A stretch of DNA of 22,554 nucleotides from UBA1149 sp963579235 (lineage in GTDB: Bacteria > Desulfobacterota > Binatia > UBA1149). The stretch's first letter is position 1. Each line of letters starts with the position of its first letter. Below the pieces are notes generated by a model. That model did not search any database, was not told the origin of the DNA, and saw only the letters and a list, made by a program, of their open reading frames with translations. Positions 14,542 to 21,493 of this stretch are shown one piece after another. A program made the translations under genes and the position numbers. The stretch is taken from the NCBI GenBank assembly GCA_963579235.1, contig CAUZFM010000043.1, positions 1 through 22,554 of the forward strand. The letters are read 5' to 3'.

Positions 14542-15180
14542 GGTTTCGGCGGTCAGGGGACGGCGGAATCCCCTGAGCATGAGCGCAGCGAAACAGCCGA
14601 AGGCAAAGCCGCCCAGGTGGGCCCACCAGGCCGTTGCCACGTCTGCCGAGAACACGCCCAGCACCTGCGTAGCCAACCAGGCCACGATGAAGACCATGGC
14701 CGGTATCCACACGCGGATGAGCACGAAGGTGAACTGCACGCGCGCCAGCGGAAAGTAAACCAGGTAGGCACCCAGCACGGCGCTCACGGCTCCTGACGCG
14801 CCCACCATGGGCACGTTGGAGTAGGGGTCGGCCAGCACGTGCATGATGCCGGCCGACAGCGCGCCCGACAGGTACAGCAGCACGAACAATAAGCTCCCCA
14901 GCCGTTGCTCCACGCGGTGGCCGAACACGAAAAGGTAGAGCTGGTTGCTGATCAGGTGAAAGAAGCCGCCGTGCAGAAAGGCTGCGGTGATTGTGCTCAG
15001 CAGCACAGCGGGCGAAGCCGAGGCTTCCAGGCGATAGGGAAACATTGCCCAGGTGGCAAGCAGCTCTTCGGGCTGGGACGAAACGACAAGAAAATAAAAA
15101 GCCGTGCAGTTGCCGGCTATGAGCAGCCAGGTGGCGGGCGCAAATCGGTAAGGTCCCAGGGTGTCGCGTATGGGGTACAT
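14530..15180 (-). CDS. Rhomboid-family intramembrane serine protease
   Basis: The 216-residue protein has about six membrane helices and all rhomboid landmarks: AAFLHGGFFHLISNQ (66-80) with H70, H75 and N79; the nucleophile S129 in GASGAVSAVLGAY; and H188 in WWAHLGGFAFG, the Ser-His dyad partner. Family members cut single-pass membrane proteins inside the bilayer; the substrate here is unknown. Length is that of a compact six-helix bacterial rhomboid with no extra domain. The ATG at 15180 is chosen over an in-frame upstream start at 15249 because the family begins just before MYPIRDTLGPYRFAPATW. It is divergent from the PGPGW-like gene and probably monocistronic. Confidence 0.9.
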   Translation of the reverse strand: MYPIRDTLGPYRFAPATWLLIAGNCTAFYFLVVSSQPEELLATWAMFPYRLEASASPAVLLSTITAAFLHGGFFHLISNQLYLFVFGHRVEQRLGSLLFVLLYLSGALSAGIMHVLADPYSNVPMVGASGAVSAVLGAYLVYFPLARVQFTFVLIRVWIPAMVFIVAWLATQVLGVFSADVATAWWAHLGGFAFGCFAALMLRGFRRPLTAETQAA

Positions 15181-15229
15181 GGCTTCACTGTGGGCCACGC
15201 TGCAGGCGAGGCCCAGTCTAAAAGGATAA

Positions 15230-15280
15230 GCCCCGTGGCGGCGCTCCACAATGACCTTGTCCGTTTTCGTTACACGGGGC
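15230..15280. repeat. 8-bp inverted repeat in a divergent promoter region
   Basis: GCCCCGTG (15230-15237) and CACGGGGC (15273-15280) are perfect inverted copies 35 bases apart, in the gap between the divergent rhomboid and PGPGW-like genes. They could be half-sites of an operator or arms of an RNA stem in a leader. No motif family is recognised. Confidence 0.4.
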
Positions 15281-15328
15281 GGGGGTCGATGGCTCCACCG
15301 CGGGCTGGAACCGTAGGCCCAGCCTGCC

Positions 15329-15334
15329 TACAAT
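15329..15334 (+). promoter_or_regulatory. Putative -10 element (TACAAT)
   Basis: TACAAT lies 23 bases before the TTG start at 15358. Only a weak -35 (TGGAAC, 15306-15311) is found 17 bases upstream. The preceding AGCCTGCC (15321-15328) is identical to the eight bases ahead of the TACAAT at 1583. Confidence 0.4.
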
Positions 15335-15357
15335 GCGCCGTTGGAAGTACGCCCACA

Positions 15358-15603
15358 TTGAAAAGAAAAGCACTGAGATGGTTTCGCCTGACGGCGGGCA
15401 GCGCCCTGCTGCTGTTGGGATTCGTGGGTGGGTTTATCCCCGTGCTGCAGGGCTGGGTGTTCGTGTTGGCGGGGTTGGGGCTCATGGCCCCGGAGAGTCG
15501 GCGGGCCCGGCGGGCGCTGGACTGGGCCCGGGCACGTGTTAAGCGAGACAAGGCCGATGTTTCATCGACGGCCGCGAGCAGGGAGAAGACGACGGATGAG
15601 TAG
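15358..15603 (+). CDS. Small PGPGW-like membrane protein
   Basis: The 81-residue product has two closely spaced hydrophobic segments (about residues 12-27 and 31-46) joined by GGFIPVLQGWVF, which resembles the PGPGW membrane-protein family turn with QG in place of PG. A basic, probably cytoplasmic tail rich in Arg, Lys and Ala follows. The TTG at 15358 with GGAAG ten bases upstream is preferred to an in-frame ATG at 15289, because the extra codons before 15358 lose the strong G/C third-position bias of coding DNA here and contain a promoter-like TACAAT. The function of the family is unknown. The stop overlaps the next gene by eight bases, pointing to one transcript with the zinc-ribbon and riboflavin synthase genes. 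Confidence 0.6.
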   Translation: MKRKALRWFRLTAGSALLLLGFVGGFIPVLQGWVFVLAGLGLMAPESRRARRALDWARARVKRDKADVSSTAASREKTTDE

Positions 15604-15910
15604 CAAGGACAAGTTTGGCGACAAGCTCAAGGACAAGGAAAAAGCCGAAGAGGACAGGTACTTCGCGCAAAAGGACCGCGAACGGCTCGACGCCATACGC
15701 GAGGCCGACCAGCCGTCGGCTCCCAAGGGGCTGTGCCCGCGCTGCGGGGTGGCGCTGGCCGAGCGCGACCACAGCGGCGTTGCCATTGACGAGTGCGCCG
15801 ATTGCGGCGGCATCTGGCTGGACAAGGGCGAGCTCGAATCTATCGAGGAGCGCGACGGCGAGGGCTGGATGAGCCGCTGGGTGCGCAGCCTGCTCGAAGG
15901 CCGCGGCTGA
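15596..15910 (+). CDS. TFIIB-type zinc-ribbon protein
   Basis: The 104-residue protein has a very charged N-terminal region (about 1-40, rich in Lys, Asp, Glu and Arg). A zinc ribbon of the zf-TFIIB family follows, with C47-x2-C50 (CPRCG) and C67-x2-C70 (CADCGG), ending in the family signature GIWLDKGELE (72-81). A short amphipathic tail WMSRWVRSLLEGRG completes it. These proteins bind zinc; their cellular role is not known. The ATG at 15596 overlaps the stop of the PGPGW-like gene and has GGGAG ten bases upstream. Seventeen bases separate it from riboflavin synthase, consistent with one operon. Confidence 0.82.
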   Translation: MSSKDKFGDKLKDKEKAEEDRYFAQKDRERLDAIREADQPSAPKGLCPRCGVALAERDHSGVAIDECADCGGIWLDKGELESIEERDGEGWMSRWVRSLLEGRG

Positions 15911-15927
15911 AGCAGCCAACCCACACC

Positions 15928-16518
15928 GTGTTTACCGGCATCATCGAAGACCTGGCCAGCGTGGCCTCAGTGTCGCCGCTCGAGCAGGGCTGCCGACTGG
16001 AGATAACTACCTCGCTGCCCACCGCTGAGCTGGCCATTGGCGAGAGCATCACCCTGAACGGAGCCTGCATGACGGTGGTGGTCATAGGCGACACCGGCTT
16101 CAGTGTAGACGTTTCATCGGAGTCGCTCAGGTGTACGACGCTTGGTGACCTGGACGAGGGTGCGCCGGTTAACCTCGAGCGCTCGTTGCGCATGGGTGAT
16201 CGCCTGGGCGGTCATGTAGTGACCGGTCACGTCGACGGTATCGGCCGTGTGCGCACCGTGCGCGAAGAAGGCGAATCGTCGGTGTACACCTTCGAGGCTC
16301 CCCCCGAACTGCTGGCACGACTGGTCGAGAAAGGCTCGGTGGCTGTCGACGGCGTGAGCCTGACCTGCTACGCGCTCACCGACGACAGCTTCGACGTGGC
16401 CCTGATTCCCCACACGATGATCGTCACCACGCTGGCGCAGCGGGCAGCGGGCGACGCCGTCAACCTCGAGCTCGACGTGCTGGGCAAGTACGTGGAGCGC
16501 CTGCTCGCGGGCCGGTAG
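15928..16518 (+). CDS. ribE: Riboflavin synthase, alpha chain
   Basis: The 196-residue protein has the two-barrel riboflavin synthase structure. The first half runs from FTGIIED (2-8) through GESITLNGACMTV and DVSSESLRCTTLGDL to GGHVVTGHVDGIG. The second half has SVAVDGVSLT, DVALIPHTMIVTTL and NLELDVLGKYVERLL. The enzyme dismutates two 6,7-dimethyl-8-ribityllumazine molecules to riboflavin in the cytoplasm. The GTG at 15928 is chosen because family members begin MFTGIIE and GTG sits exactly there; an ATG-started longer frame would read through the zinc-ribbon gene. No FMN riboswitch or other rib gene is visible nearby. It follows the zinc-ribbon gene by 17 bases and probably shares its transcript. 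Confidence 0.93.
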   Translation: MFTGIIEDLASVASVSPLEQGCRLEITTSLPTAELAIGESITLNGACMTVVVIGDTGFSVDVSSESLRCTTLGDLDEGAPVNLERSLRMGDRLGGHVVTGHVDGIGRVRTVREEGESSVYTFEAPPELLARLVEKGSVAVDGVSLTCYALTDDSFDVALIPHTMIVTTLAQRAAGDAVNLELDVLGKYVERLLAGR

Positions 16519-16656
16519 GTTAGAGCATTCAATCCAGGTTCTGTCTCAGGCGTTCCGCTCACGCCCAAGGTCGAGGCGTAGCAATAGGTCTGGTCGAGTT
16601 GAGCAGCCGGCGAGTTTTTAATACCGCTTAGCTTCCGCTGGTAAGGTGCACTCGGC
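16519..16656. other. Convergent intergenic gap, no gene seen
   Basis: This 138-base stretch between convergent ribE and the ABC1 gene has no plausible reading frame. It looks less GC-rich than its flanks. A weak 5-bp stem (GGCGT 16549-16553 with ACGCC 16561-16565) and a TTTTT at 16615-16619 are present, but they do not form a convincing intrinsic terminator. Confidence 0.5.
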
Positions 16657-17961
16657 TCATTCTAACCCGACCAGGAAGGGTACCATGGCCTTTACCGGGT
16701 CTACCTGTGAGTCGAGCTGCTTGCCCAGGCCGCTTAGTAGTCCCATAACCCGCAGTACCAGCAGCAGGTCGGAACCTGCCTTTACTATGGGGTTGGCCCT
16801 GAGCGCGCGCCACAGTTCGTCGTTGATGCGGTCCACCATGGCCGGGTCGGCGTAGGCGCGGCCACTCGCGAGAGCCTGGCCCAGCATAAGTTCGGCTATT
16901 GTGGCGAAGACCTCGTCGTCCTGGTCTCGGGTCTCAAAGCCCAGCTCGCGAAAAGCGCTGGCAACGCGCGCGGGGTCGTCGGCCACGACGGCGGCTGCAA
17001 GGCGGGCTGCCGACTTGCGCTTTTCGGGTGTGAACTCGCGCGCCAGTCCGAGGTCGAGCAGTACCAGCACCGGGCCGGGCCTTACCAGGAGGTTGCCCGG
17101 GTGAGGGTCGGCGTGAAAAAACCCGTGCTTGAGTATCTGTACGAGGTAGCAGCGCACCAGTCGCTCGGCTACTTCGTGTGGGTCTATGCCCAGCCGTTTC
17201 AGGGCCGCGAGGTCGGTGGGCTTGACCCCTTCCATGAAGTGCATGGTCAGTACCGTCCGGCAGGTGAGTTCCTCGATGGGTTCGGGAAACTCCACGCCGG
17301 GGTCGTCGGCAAAGTTGTCACGAAACTTTCGTGCGTTGGCCGCTTCGTTGACGAAGTCGAGTTCGAGCGGCACGTAGGTGGCGATTTCCGAGAGCAGCAC
17401 GCGCAGGTCAAAGCTGCGCTCTATTCGCGCCAGCATGCGCACGAAGAACCCGAAATTGGTTATGTCTGTGGCGATCACCCGGTCTATGCCGGGGTACTGT
17501 ACCTTGACGGCCACCGGGGTGCCGTCATGCAGGGTGGCGCGGTACACCTGTGCCAGCGACGCGGCGGCAATGGGCTGCGTGTCGAAGCTGTCGTAGGCCT
17601 GCTCGAGCGTCTTGCCGAGTTGCTGCTCCAGCCAGGGTTTCATTTCGGTGAAGGGTCTGGGGGGCACGCGGTCGTGGAGCTCGGAAAGTATCTCTATCCA
17701 GGCTGGCGGCAGCACGTCGGCGCGGCTGCCGGCAAACTGGCAGGCCTTGATCAGCAGGCCTTCCATCGCCAGCGCGGTGTTGCGCAGGCGCAACGCACTG
17801 GTGTGGTGACAGCCGTCGTACCAGTCGTGGCGGTGGCGCCGGCCGGTCAGCAGGCCCAGCACCTGCCGGCCTTTGTAGCGACAGTAGATGGCCAGCACCA
17901 TGCTGGCGACGCTCAGGAACCTACGCGTGCGGGTGAGAAGTGGCAGGGGCGCGCCGGTCAA
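16657..17961 (-). CDS. ABC1/UbiB-family kinase-like protein
   Basis: The 434-residue protein belongs to the ABC1 (ADCK/UbiB) atypical kinase-like family. It has the Ala-rich loop AAASLAQVYRA (about 132-142), the ATP lysine in VAVKVQYPGI (K143), ELDFVNEAANARKF, the catalytic-loop HADPHPGNL and the metal-binding LDLG. Family members support ubiquinone and other isoprenoid-lipid metabolism or ATP-dependent lipid handling. The family KxGQ motif reads KACQ (72-75) before FAGSRADVLP, so its glycine is a cysteine. The TTG start at 17961 overlaps the ccmD stop as TTGA, suggesting coupling; ATG 17901 is the alternative. The classical C-terminal double membrane helix of UbiB is not obvious, arguing against a simple UbiB orthologue. 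It is the last gene of the ccm run. Confidence 0.85.
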   Translation of the reverse strand: MTGAPLPLLTRTRRFLSVASMVLAIYCRYKGRQVLGLLTGRRHRHDWYDGCHHTSALRLRNTALAMEGLLIKACQFAGSRADVLPPAWIEILSELHDRVPPRPFTEMKPWLEQQLGKTLEQAYDSFDTQPIAAASLAQVYRATLHDGTPVAVKVQYPGIDRVIATDITNFGFFVRMLARIERSFDLRVLLSEIATYVPLELDFVNEAANARKFRDNFADDPGVEFPEPIEELTCRTVLTMHFMEGVKPTDLAALKRLGIDPHEVAERLVRCYLVQILKHGFFHADPHPGNLLVRPGPVLVLLDLGLAREFTPEKRKSAARLAAAVVADDPARVASAFRELGFETRDQDDEVFATIAELMLGQALASGRAYADPAMVDRINDELWRALRANPIVKAGSDLLLVLRVMGLLSGLGKQLDSQVDPVKAMVPFLVGLE

Positions 17962-18101
17962 TTACTGTCCGGCAGAGAACGCTCGAGCTCGGCTATCCGT
18001 TGTTCCAGTTCGCGGCAACGCAAGCCGACTCTCCAGGCGTAAAGCAGCACCAGTGTCCAAACGACGAGGAAGGCCGCGCCGAGAAATTCCAAGTTGTTCA
18101 T
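17958..18101 (-). CDS. ccmD: CcmD-like heme exporter small membrane protein
   Basis: This 47-residue reading frame is easily missed. It starts at ATG 18101, which overlaps the ccmC stop as ATGA, and is preceded by GGGAGAGG seven bases upstream. The product has a short polar N-terminus, one membrane helix (about 8-23, GAAFLVVWTLVLLYAW) and a charged helical tail with ELEQRIAELERSL. This is the plan of CcmD, the small subunit that helps release holo-CcmE from the CcmABC complex. Its position directly after ccmC matches the usual ccmABCD order. Its stop overlaps the TTG of the ABC1 gene. Sequence is too short for certainty, but position and topology agree. Confidence 0.8.
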   Translation of the reverse strand: MNNLEFLGAAFLVVWTLVLLYAWRVGLRCRELEQRIAELERSLPDSN

Positions 18102-18865
18102 ACGGTTGCCTCTCCCGTGCTTGTATTGCTGCCGGTAGCCATGGCCAGGCGGTCACCACGTTCTTCGAGCAGTGCCACCTGGTCGTCAAGTCGCAGCGAA
18201 CGCGCACCCAGCGCCCACAGCCACGCGAACATGATCATGAAGGTAAGCGTGCACAGTATCAGCGTGGTGACCATGCGCGGGTCGGAAAGCCCCGAGCCGC
18301 CTTCGCTGGTCTTGAGCACGGCCGGGTGGACGGTACGCCACAGGCGCGTGGAGAACACGATCAGCGGGATGTCCAGCGTGCCCACTATGGCCAGTACCGC
18401 CGCAAAGCGAGCCCCCGAGGAGCCGCCGTCACGCTCGCCCGAGAACGCGCGCAGGAGCAGGTAGGCAGCAAAGATCAACCACAGCACGAGCATGGTCGTC
18501 AGCCGTGAGTCCCAGGTCCACCACACGCCCCAGATCGGCCGCGCCCAGATTGGCCCGGTAATGAGCACGGCGGTGGCAAACAGCATGCCGGTTTCAACCG
18601 CGGCGCGGGCGGCGTTGTCCCAGTCGCGGTGGTGTTTCCACAGGTAGGCTGCGCTGGTCACCGATGCCAGGCCGAAGGCCAGGAAGCAGCACCATGCCGA
18701 GGGGACATGGAAATAAAATATGCGCTGCACGGGGCCCTGCACGCGCTCGGTGGGCACCCACCAGAACACGGCACACAGCGAAGCCAGCATGCCCAGCATC
18801 ACCGGCAGGGGCAGCACGCGCATGAGCAGGGACTCGGTCTTGTATAGAAAAGGGATGGTAGTCAT
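18098..18865 (-). CDS. ccmC: Heme exporter protein CcmC
   Basis: The 255-residue inner-membrane protein has about six helices and the heme-handling WWD motif WGVWWTWDSRLT (112-123), with conserved histidines in FHVPSAW (H53) and RTVHP (H180). In System I cytochrome c maturation, CcmC presents heme to CcmE in the periplasm. Length is normal for CcmC (~245). The ATG at 18865 lies three bases after the ccmB stop. The C-terminal ~45 residues form a polar cytoplasmic tail. ccmE, ccmF, ccmG and ccmH are not in the window, so the rest of the system must lie elsewhere. Confidence 0.93.
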   Translation of the reverse strand: MTTIPFLYKTESLLMRVLPLPVMLGMLASLCAVFWWVPTERVQGPVQRIFYFHVPSAWCCFLAFGLASVTSAAYLWKHHRDWDNAARAAVETGMLFATAVLITGPIWARPIWGVWWTWDSRLTTMLVLWLIFAAYLLLRAFSGERDGGSSGARFAAVLAIVGTLDIPLIVFSTRLWRTVHPAVLKTSEGGSGLSDPRMVTTLILCTLTFMIMFAWLWALGARSLRLDDQVALLEERGDRLAMATGSNTSTGEATV

Positions 18866-18868
18866 AGC

Positions 18869-19528
18869 TTAATCCGTGGCCACGTATTCAAAGGCCAGCC
18901 AGCCGGCGACCACGAACAGCAGGTCGAAGCCAAGTAACAGTCTGACCCAGCCGTCACCCCAGGGGAAACCGCCCCCGGCCATGACCACGCGGGTGATCTT
19001 GACGGAGGCTATGAGCAAGGGCACCTCCAGCGGCAGCAGCAGTATGGGCAGGGCCAGGTCGCGGCCGCCTCCGCCCACCGTGACCAGCGCAAACAGAGTA
19101 CCCACCGCCGCCAGGCCGATGCTGCCAAGCAACAACACCAGTGCCAGGGGTGCGAGCACGGACAGCACCGACAGTTCAAAGAACAGCCCGAACACCGGAA
19201 GCAGCATGGCCTCGAACAGCAGTAGCAGCAGCAGGTTGACGATGAACTTGGCCAAATAGACCGAGCCGCGGTCAAGCGGCGAAGCCACTATGGCGTCCAT
19301 GCAGCCATTCTCTCGTTCGCCAACGAAGCCGTGGCCGGCGGCGAGTCCGGCCGAGAAAAGAACCGCCACCCACAGTATGCCCGGAGCCAGCGCAGCCACG
19401 TTGTCTGGCGACAGGTCGAGCGAGAAGTTGAAGGCCAGCAGCATGAGCACGCCCATCACGAAGGACGAGGCCAACAGCTCACCCCTGCGAAACTGCAACC
19501 TCAGATCACGCGCGAGCAGCGTCAGCAT
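18869..19528 (-). CDS. ccmB: Heme exporter protein CcmB
   Basis: The 219-residue membrane protein has about six helices and the CcmB-typical cytoplasmic segment GERENGCMDAIVASPLDRG followed by VYLAKFIVNLLL. It is the permease half of the CcmAB ABC transporter, which powers release of heme-loaded CcmE from CcmC/CcmD. The ATG at 19528 overlaps the ccmA stop by seven bases and has GGGGGA about eight bases upstream. Length and gene order agree with ccmB. Confidence 0.92.
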   Translation of the reverse strand: MLTLLARDLRLQFRRGELLASSFVMGVLMLLAFNFSLDLSPDNVAALAPGILWVAVLFSAGLAAGHGFVGERENGCMDAIVASPLDRGSVYLAKFIVNLLLLLLFEAMLLPVFGLFFELSVLSVLAPLALVLLLGSIGLAAVGTLFALVTVGGGGRDLALPILLLPLEVPLLIASVKITRVVMAGGGFPWGDGWVRLLLGFDLLFVVAGWLAFEYVATD

Positions 19529-20268
19529 GTTTGCGTTCCCCCGTTGGTGGCAATGCTGCCACCTTGGCCACTGGCCATGTCACGCCATGCCTGTTCAAGT
19601 CGTTCCGGCGCCAGGTCGTTCCCTTGTCCCTGCCAGGCCACGCGTCCGCGCCCGAGCAACACGGCCTGGTCGGCCAGCAGCGACACGCGCGCGAGATCGT
19701 GGGTGACCATCAGTATGCTCGTGCCGGCCGCCCTTTGCTCGGCCACCAGGTTTTCGAGCAACTCGACGCCGTCCCGATCCAGGCCGGTAAACGGTTCGTC
19801 GAGAAGGAGAAGTTGGGGGTTGTGCAGCAGGGCGCGCGCGAGCGAAAGGCGTTGCACCATGCCACGCGAAAAACTACGCACGCGCCTCGATGCTGCTCGC
19901 GTCATGCCCACGCGTTCGAGCAGCGAGTCAACAGGGCGATCATCGCTGACACCATAGAGGCGGCAGTAGAACTCCAGGTTTTCACGGGCGCTCAGTTCAC
20001 CGTACAGCCAGCTCTCATGACCGAGGTAGCCCAGCTTCCGGCGCAGGACGGCCGTTGACGGCAGCTGGTGCCCGAGCACCGAGGAGTTGCCACCGTCGGC
20101 GCGCAACAGTCCCGCCAGGAGTCGGAGCAGCGTTGTTTTACCCGATCCATTTGCACCCAGCAGGGCCATGCTCGCCCCGCGCTCGAGCTCCAGGTCAAGA
20201 CCGCGCAACACGCCCACGCGGCCGAAGCTGCGCGTGAGTCCCCGGCAGGTAACGGCGGCTTCAGGCAA
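19522..20268 (-). CDS. ccmA: Cytochrome c biogenesis ABC transporter ATPase CcmA
   Basis: The 248-residue ABC ATPase has Walker A GANGSGKT (38-45), the signature FSRGMVQRLSLARALL (133-148; the LSGGQ position reads FSRGM, as is common in CcmA-like proteins), Walker B LLLLDEPFTGLD (153-164) and the switch histidine H190 in MVTHD. It drives the CcmABCD complex. The start is TTG at 20268, supported by GGAG nine bases upstream; it overlaps the end of the upstream fusion gene by eight bases. General ABC ATPases are the alternative, but ccmB and ccmC directly follow. Confidence 0.9.
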   Translation of the reverse strand: MPEAAVTCRGLTRSFGRVGVLRGLDLELERGASMALLGANGSGKTTLLRLLAGLLRADGGNSSVLGHQLPSTAVLRRKLGYLGHESWLYGELSARENLEFYCRLYGVSDDRPVDSLLERVGMTRAASRRVRSFSRGMVQRLSLARALLHNPQLLLLDEPFTGLDRDGVELLENLVAEQRAAGTSILMVTHDLARVSLLADQAVLLGRGRVAWQGQGNDLAPERLEQAWRDMASGQGGSIATNGGTQTC

Positions 20269-21493
20269 CGCCCGGGTCTCCGGTTGCCTGTTTGCGGCGG
20301 TCAGTAATTATCCACAAGAGGTAGTAGGCGTGCGCCGCCACGGCGCACGCCCACAAGAACAGGTCCAGTCTTCCGGCCGCGGCCGTGAGCAGCAGCGCCC
20401 AGGCGGTACCGTTACGGTTGGCGAAGCGGCTGGCGAAACTCGGCGGGCGCACGTGCAGAAAACCTGGCGCGCGGTCGCGATCGCGGGTCCACTGGGCGTG
20501 GAAAACTCTCTTCCACGCCAGCCACGCGCTGAGCACTACACCGGCGAAGGCCACCGAGGCCAGCATCTCGCCGTGCACACCACTGTCGGGGCGGCTAGAC
20601 AGCGCCCACAGCATGGCCGCCATAACGGCGAGGTCGCCGTAGAAGTCGGCCTTCTCCCCCGACGAGCCGTCCCTGATCGCCGCGCGTGCGAGGTCCGACG
20701 AGACCCCGTCCAGTACCCGCGAAAGGAAGAACAGCAGCGCGCCCTCGACACCGGTCAGCCAGGATCCACCAGTAACCACCCACGCGGCCAGCAACCCTAG
20801 AGCGATCTTGGCCGCCGACACGTGCAGCGGCAGCACGCTGGTGGCAGCCAGGCGGCGGGTGATGGGCAAGGTGAGGTAGTTCTGCACCAGGCGCAGCAGC
20901 GGCGATTCACGCTTGACACCCGCGCGGTTGAAGAGCTTGGTCTCGGCACGGTCCACTGCCACGCTGTCGCTCAGTCGGTGGCGTTCGGTAGCCGGGAGGT
21001 CCACCAACATGGAGTTGGCGTCAGAGTTGCGGTTTATCAGTTCGCCCGATGGCGTGTTGGCCAGCGCGGGAATTATGCGCTTGAGCGAGGCCACGCTCAT
21101 GCGCGCGAGCGGTGCTACTTCTCGTGCCCTGTCGTTGAAGCGGGCGAGCGCAGGGCCGCTGGTGCTCTCGATGAAGTCCACCACAGCGCCGGGCGACACG
21201 TACCAGTCGCCGGCGAGTACCAGTACCTGCCTGTCATCGTCGCCGGCCTCGGTGTTGAAGGTGTTGGACGGCACGCAGCTCACGCGCTGCCCCACGGCGC
21301 CGCTGATTTCGGCGCCCAGGGCGCGCATGCTGCCCGGGTAGAGCACCAGCGGCTCGTAACCCAGGCGCTCGGCCACTGCCGCGTGCCTCGCCACCGACGG
21401 CATACCGCCTATCGTGGCCACGGCGGTACGGCCGGTGACCAGTAGTACCAGCGGTTCTCGTTCGAGGCAGCCCAGGGGTGGCGGGAGTTCCAC
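20261..21493 (-). CDS. Nucleotidyltransferase-like / CDP-alcohol phosphatidyltransferase-like fusion, degenerate active sites
   Basis: The 410-residue protein resembles the two-domain plan of bifunctional inositol-phosphate cytidylyltransferase/DIPP synthase. Residues about 10-180 look like a nucleotidyltransferase Rossmann domain (GGMPSVARHAAVAERLGYEP, then VLVLAGDWYVSPG) but lack the usual GxGxR...K loop. Residues about 185-400 form a CDP-alcohol phosphatidyltransferase-like membrane domain. Its signature D-x2-D-G-x2-A-R-x8-G-x3-D-x3-D is intact at D262, A269, R270, G279, D283 and D287, but the second Asp and the Gly are S265 and S266 (LDGVSSDLAR). Activity may be lost or changed. The GTG start at 21493 has no clear ribosome-binding site. 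It opens the ccmABCD-ABC1 run and overlaps ccmA by eight bases, suggesting co-expression. The exact family is uncertain. Confidence 0.7.
   Translation of the reverse strand: MELPPPLGCLEREPLVLLVTGRTAVATIGGMPSVARHAAVAERLGYEPLVLYPGSMRALGAEISGAVGQRVSCVPSNTFNTEAGDDDRQVLVLAGDWYVSPGAVVDFIESTSGPALARFNDRAREVAPLARMSVASLKRIIPALANTPSGELINRNSDANSMLVDLPATERHRLSDSVAVDRAETKLFNRAGVKRESPLLRLVQNYLTLPITRRLAATSVLPLHVSAAKIALGLLAAWVVTGGSWLTGVEGALLFFLSRVLDGVSSDLARAAIRDGSSGEKADFYGDLAVMAAMLWALSSRPDSGVHGEMLASVAFAGVVLSAWLAWKRVFHAQWTRDRDRAPGFLHVRPPSFASRFANRNGTAWALLLTAAAGRLDLFLWACAVAAHAYYLLWIITDRRKQATGDPGVA
20278..20281 (-). promoter_or_regulatory. Ribosome-binding site supporting the ccmA TTG start
   Basis: GGAG on the minus strand, nine bases before TTG 20268, lies inside the last codons of the upstream gene. 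It decides the unusual start codon of ccmA. Confidence 0.5.

Noticed and set aside
14905..15357. Long N-terminal extension of the PGPGW-like gene
   Set aside because: It runs antisense to the rhomboid gene and then through a promoter-like region. Codon bias there is not coding-like.
15793..15927. Longer riboflavin synthase starting inside the zinc-ribbon gene
   Set aside because: Family members begin at MFTGII, which matches the GTG at 15928. The extra residues are zinc-ribbon DNA read in another frame.
15850..15930. FMN riboswitch ahead of riboflavin synthase
   Set aside because: The 17-base gap and preceding coding sequence leave no room for the conserved FMN element, and none of its boxes are visible.
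17101..18042. Plus-strand open frame of about 313 codons
   Set aside because: It is antisense to the ABC1 gene and ccmD, whose motifs are clear.
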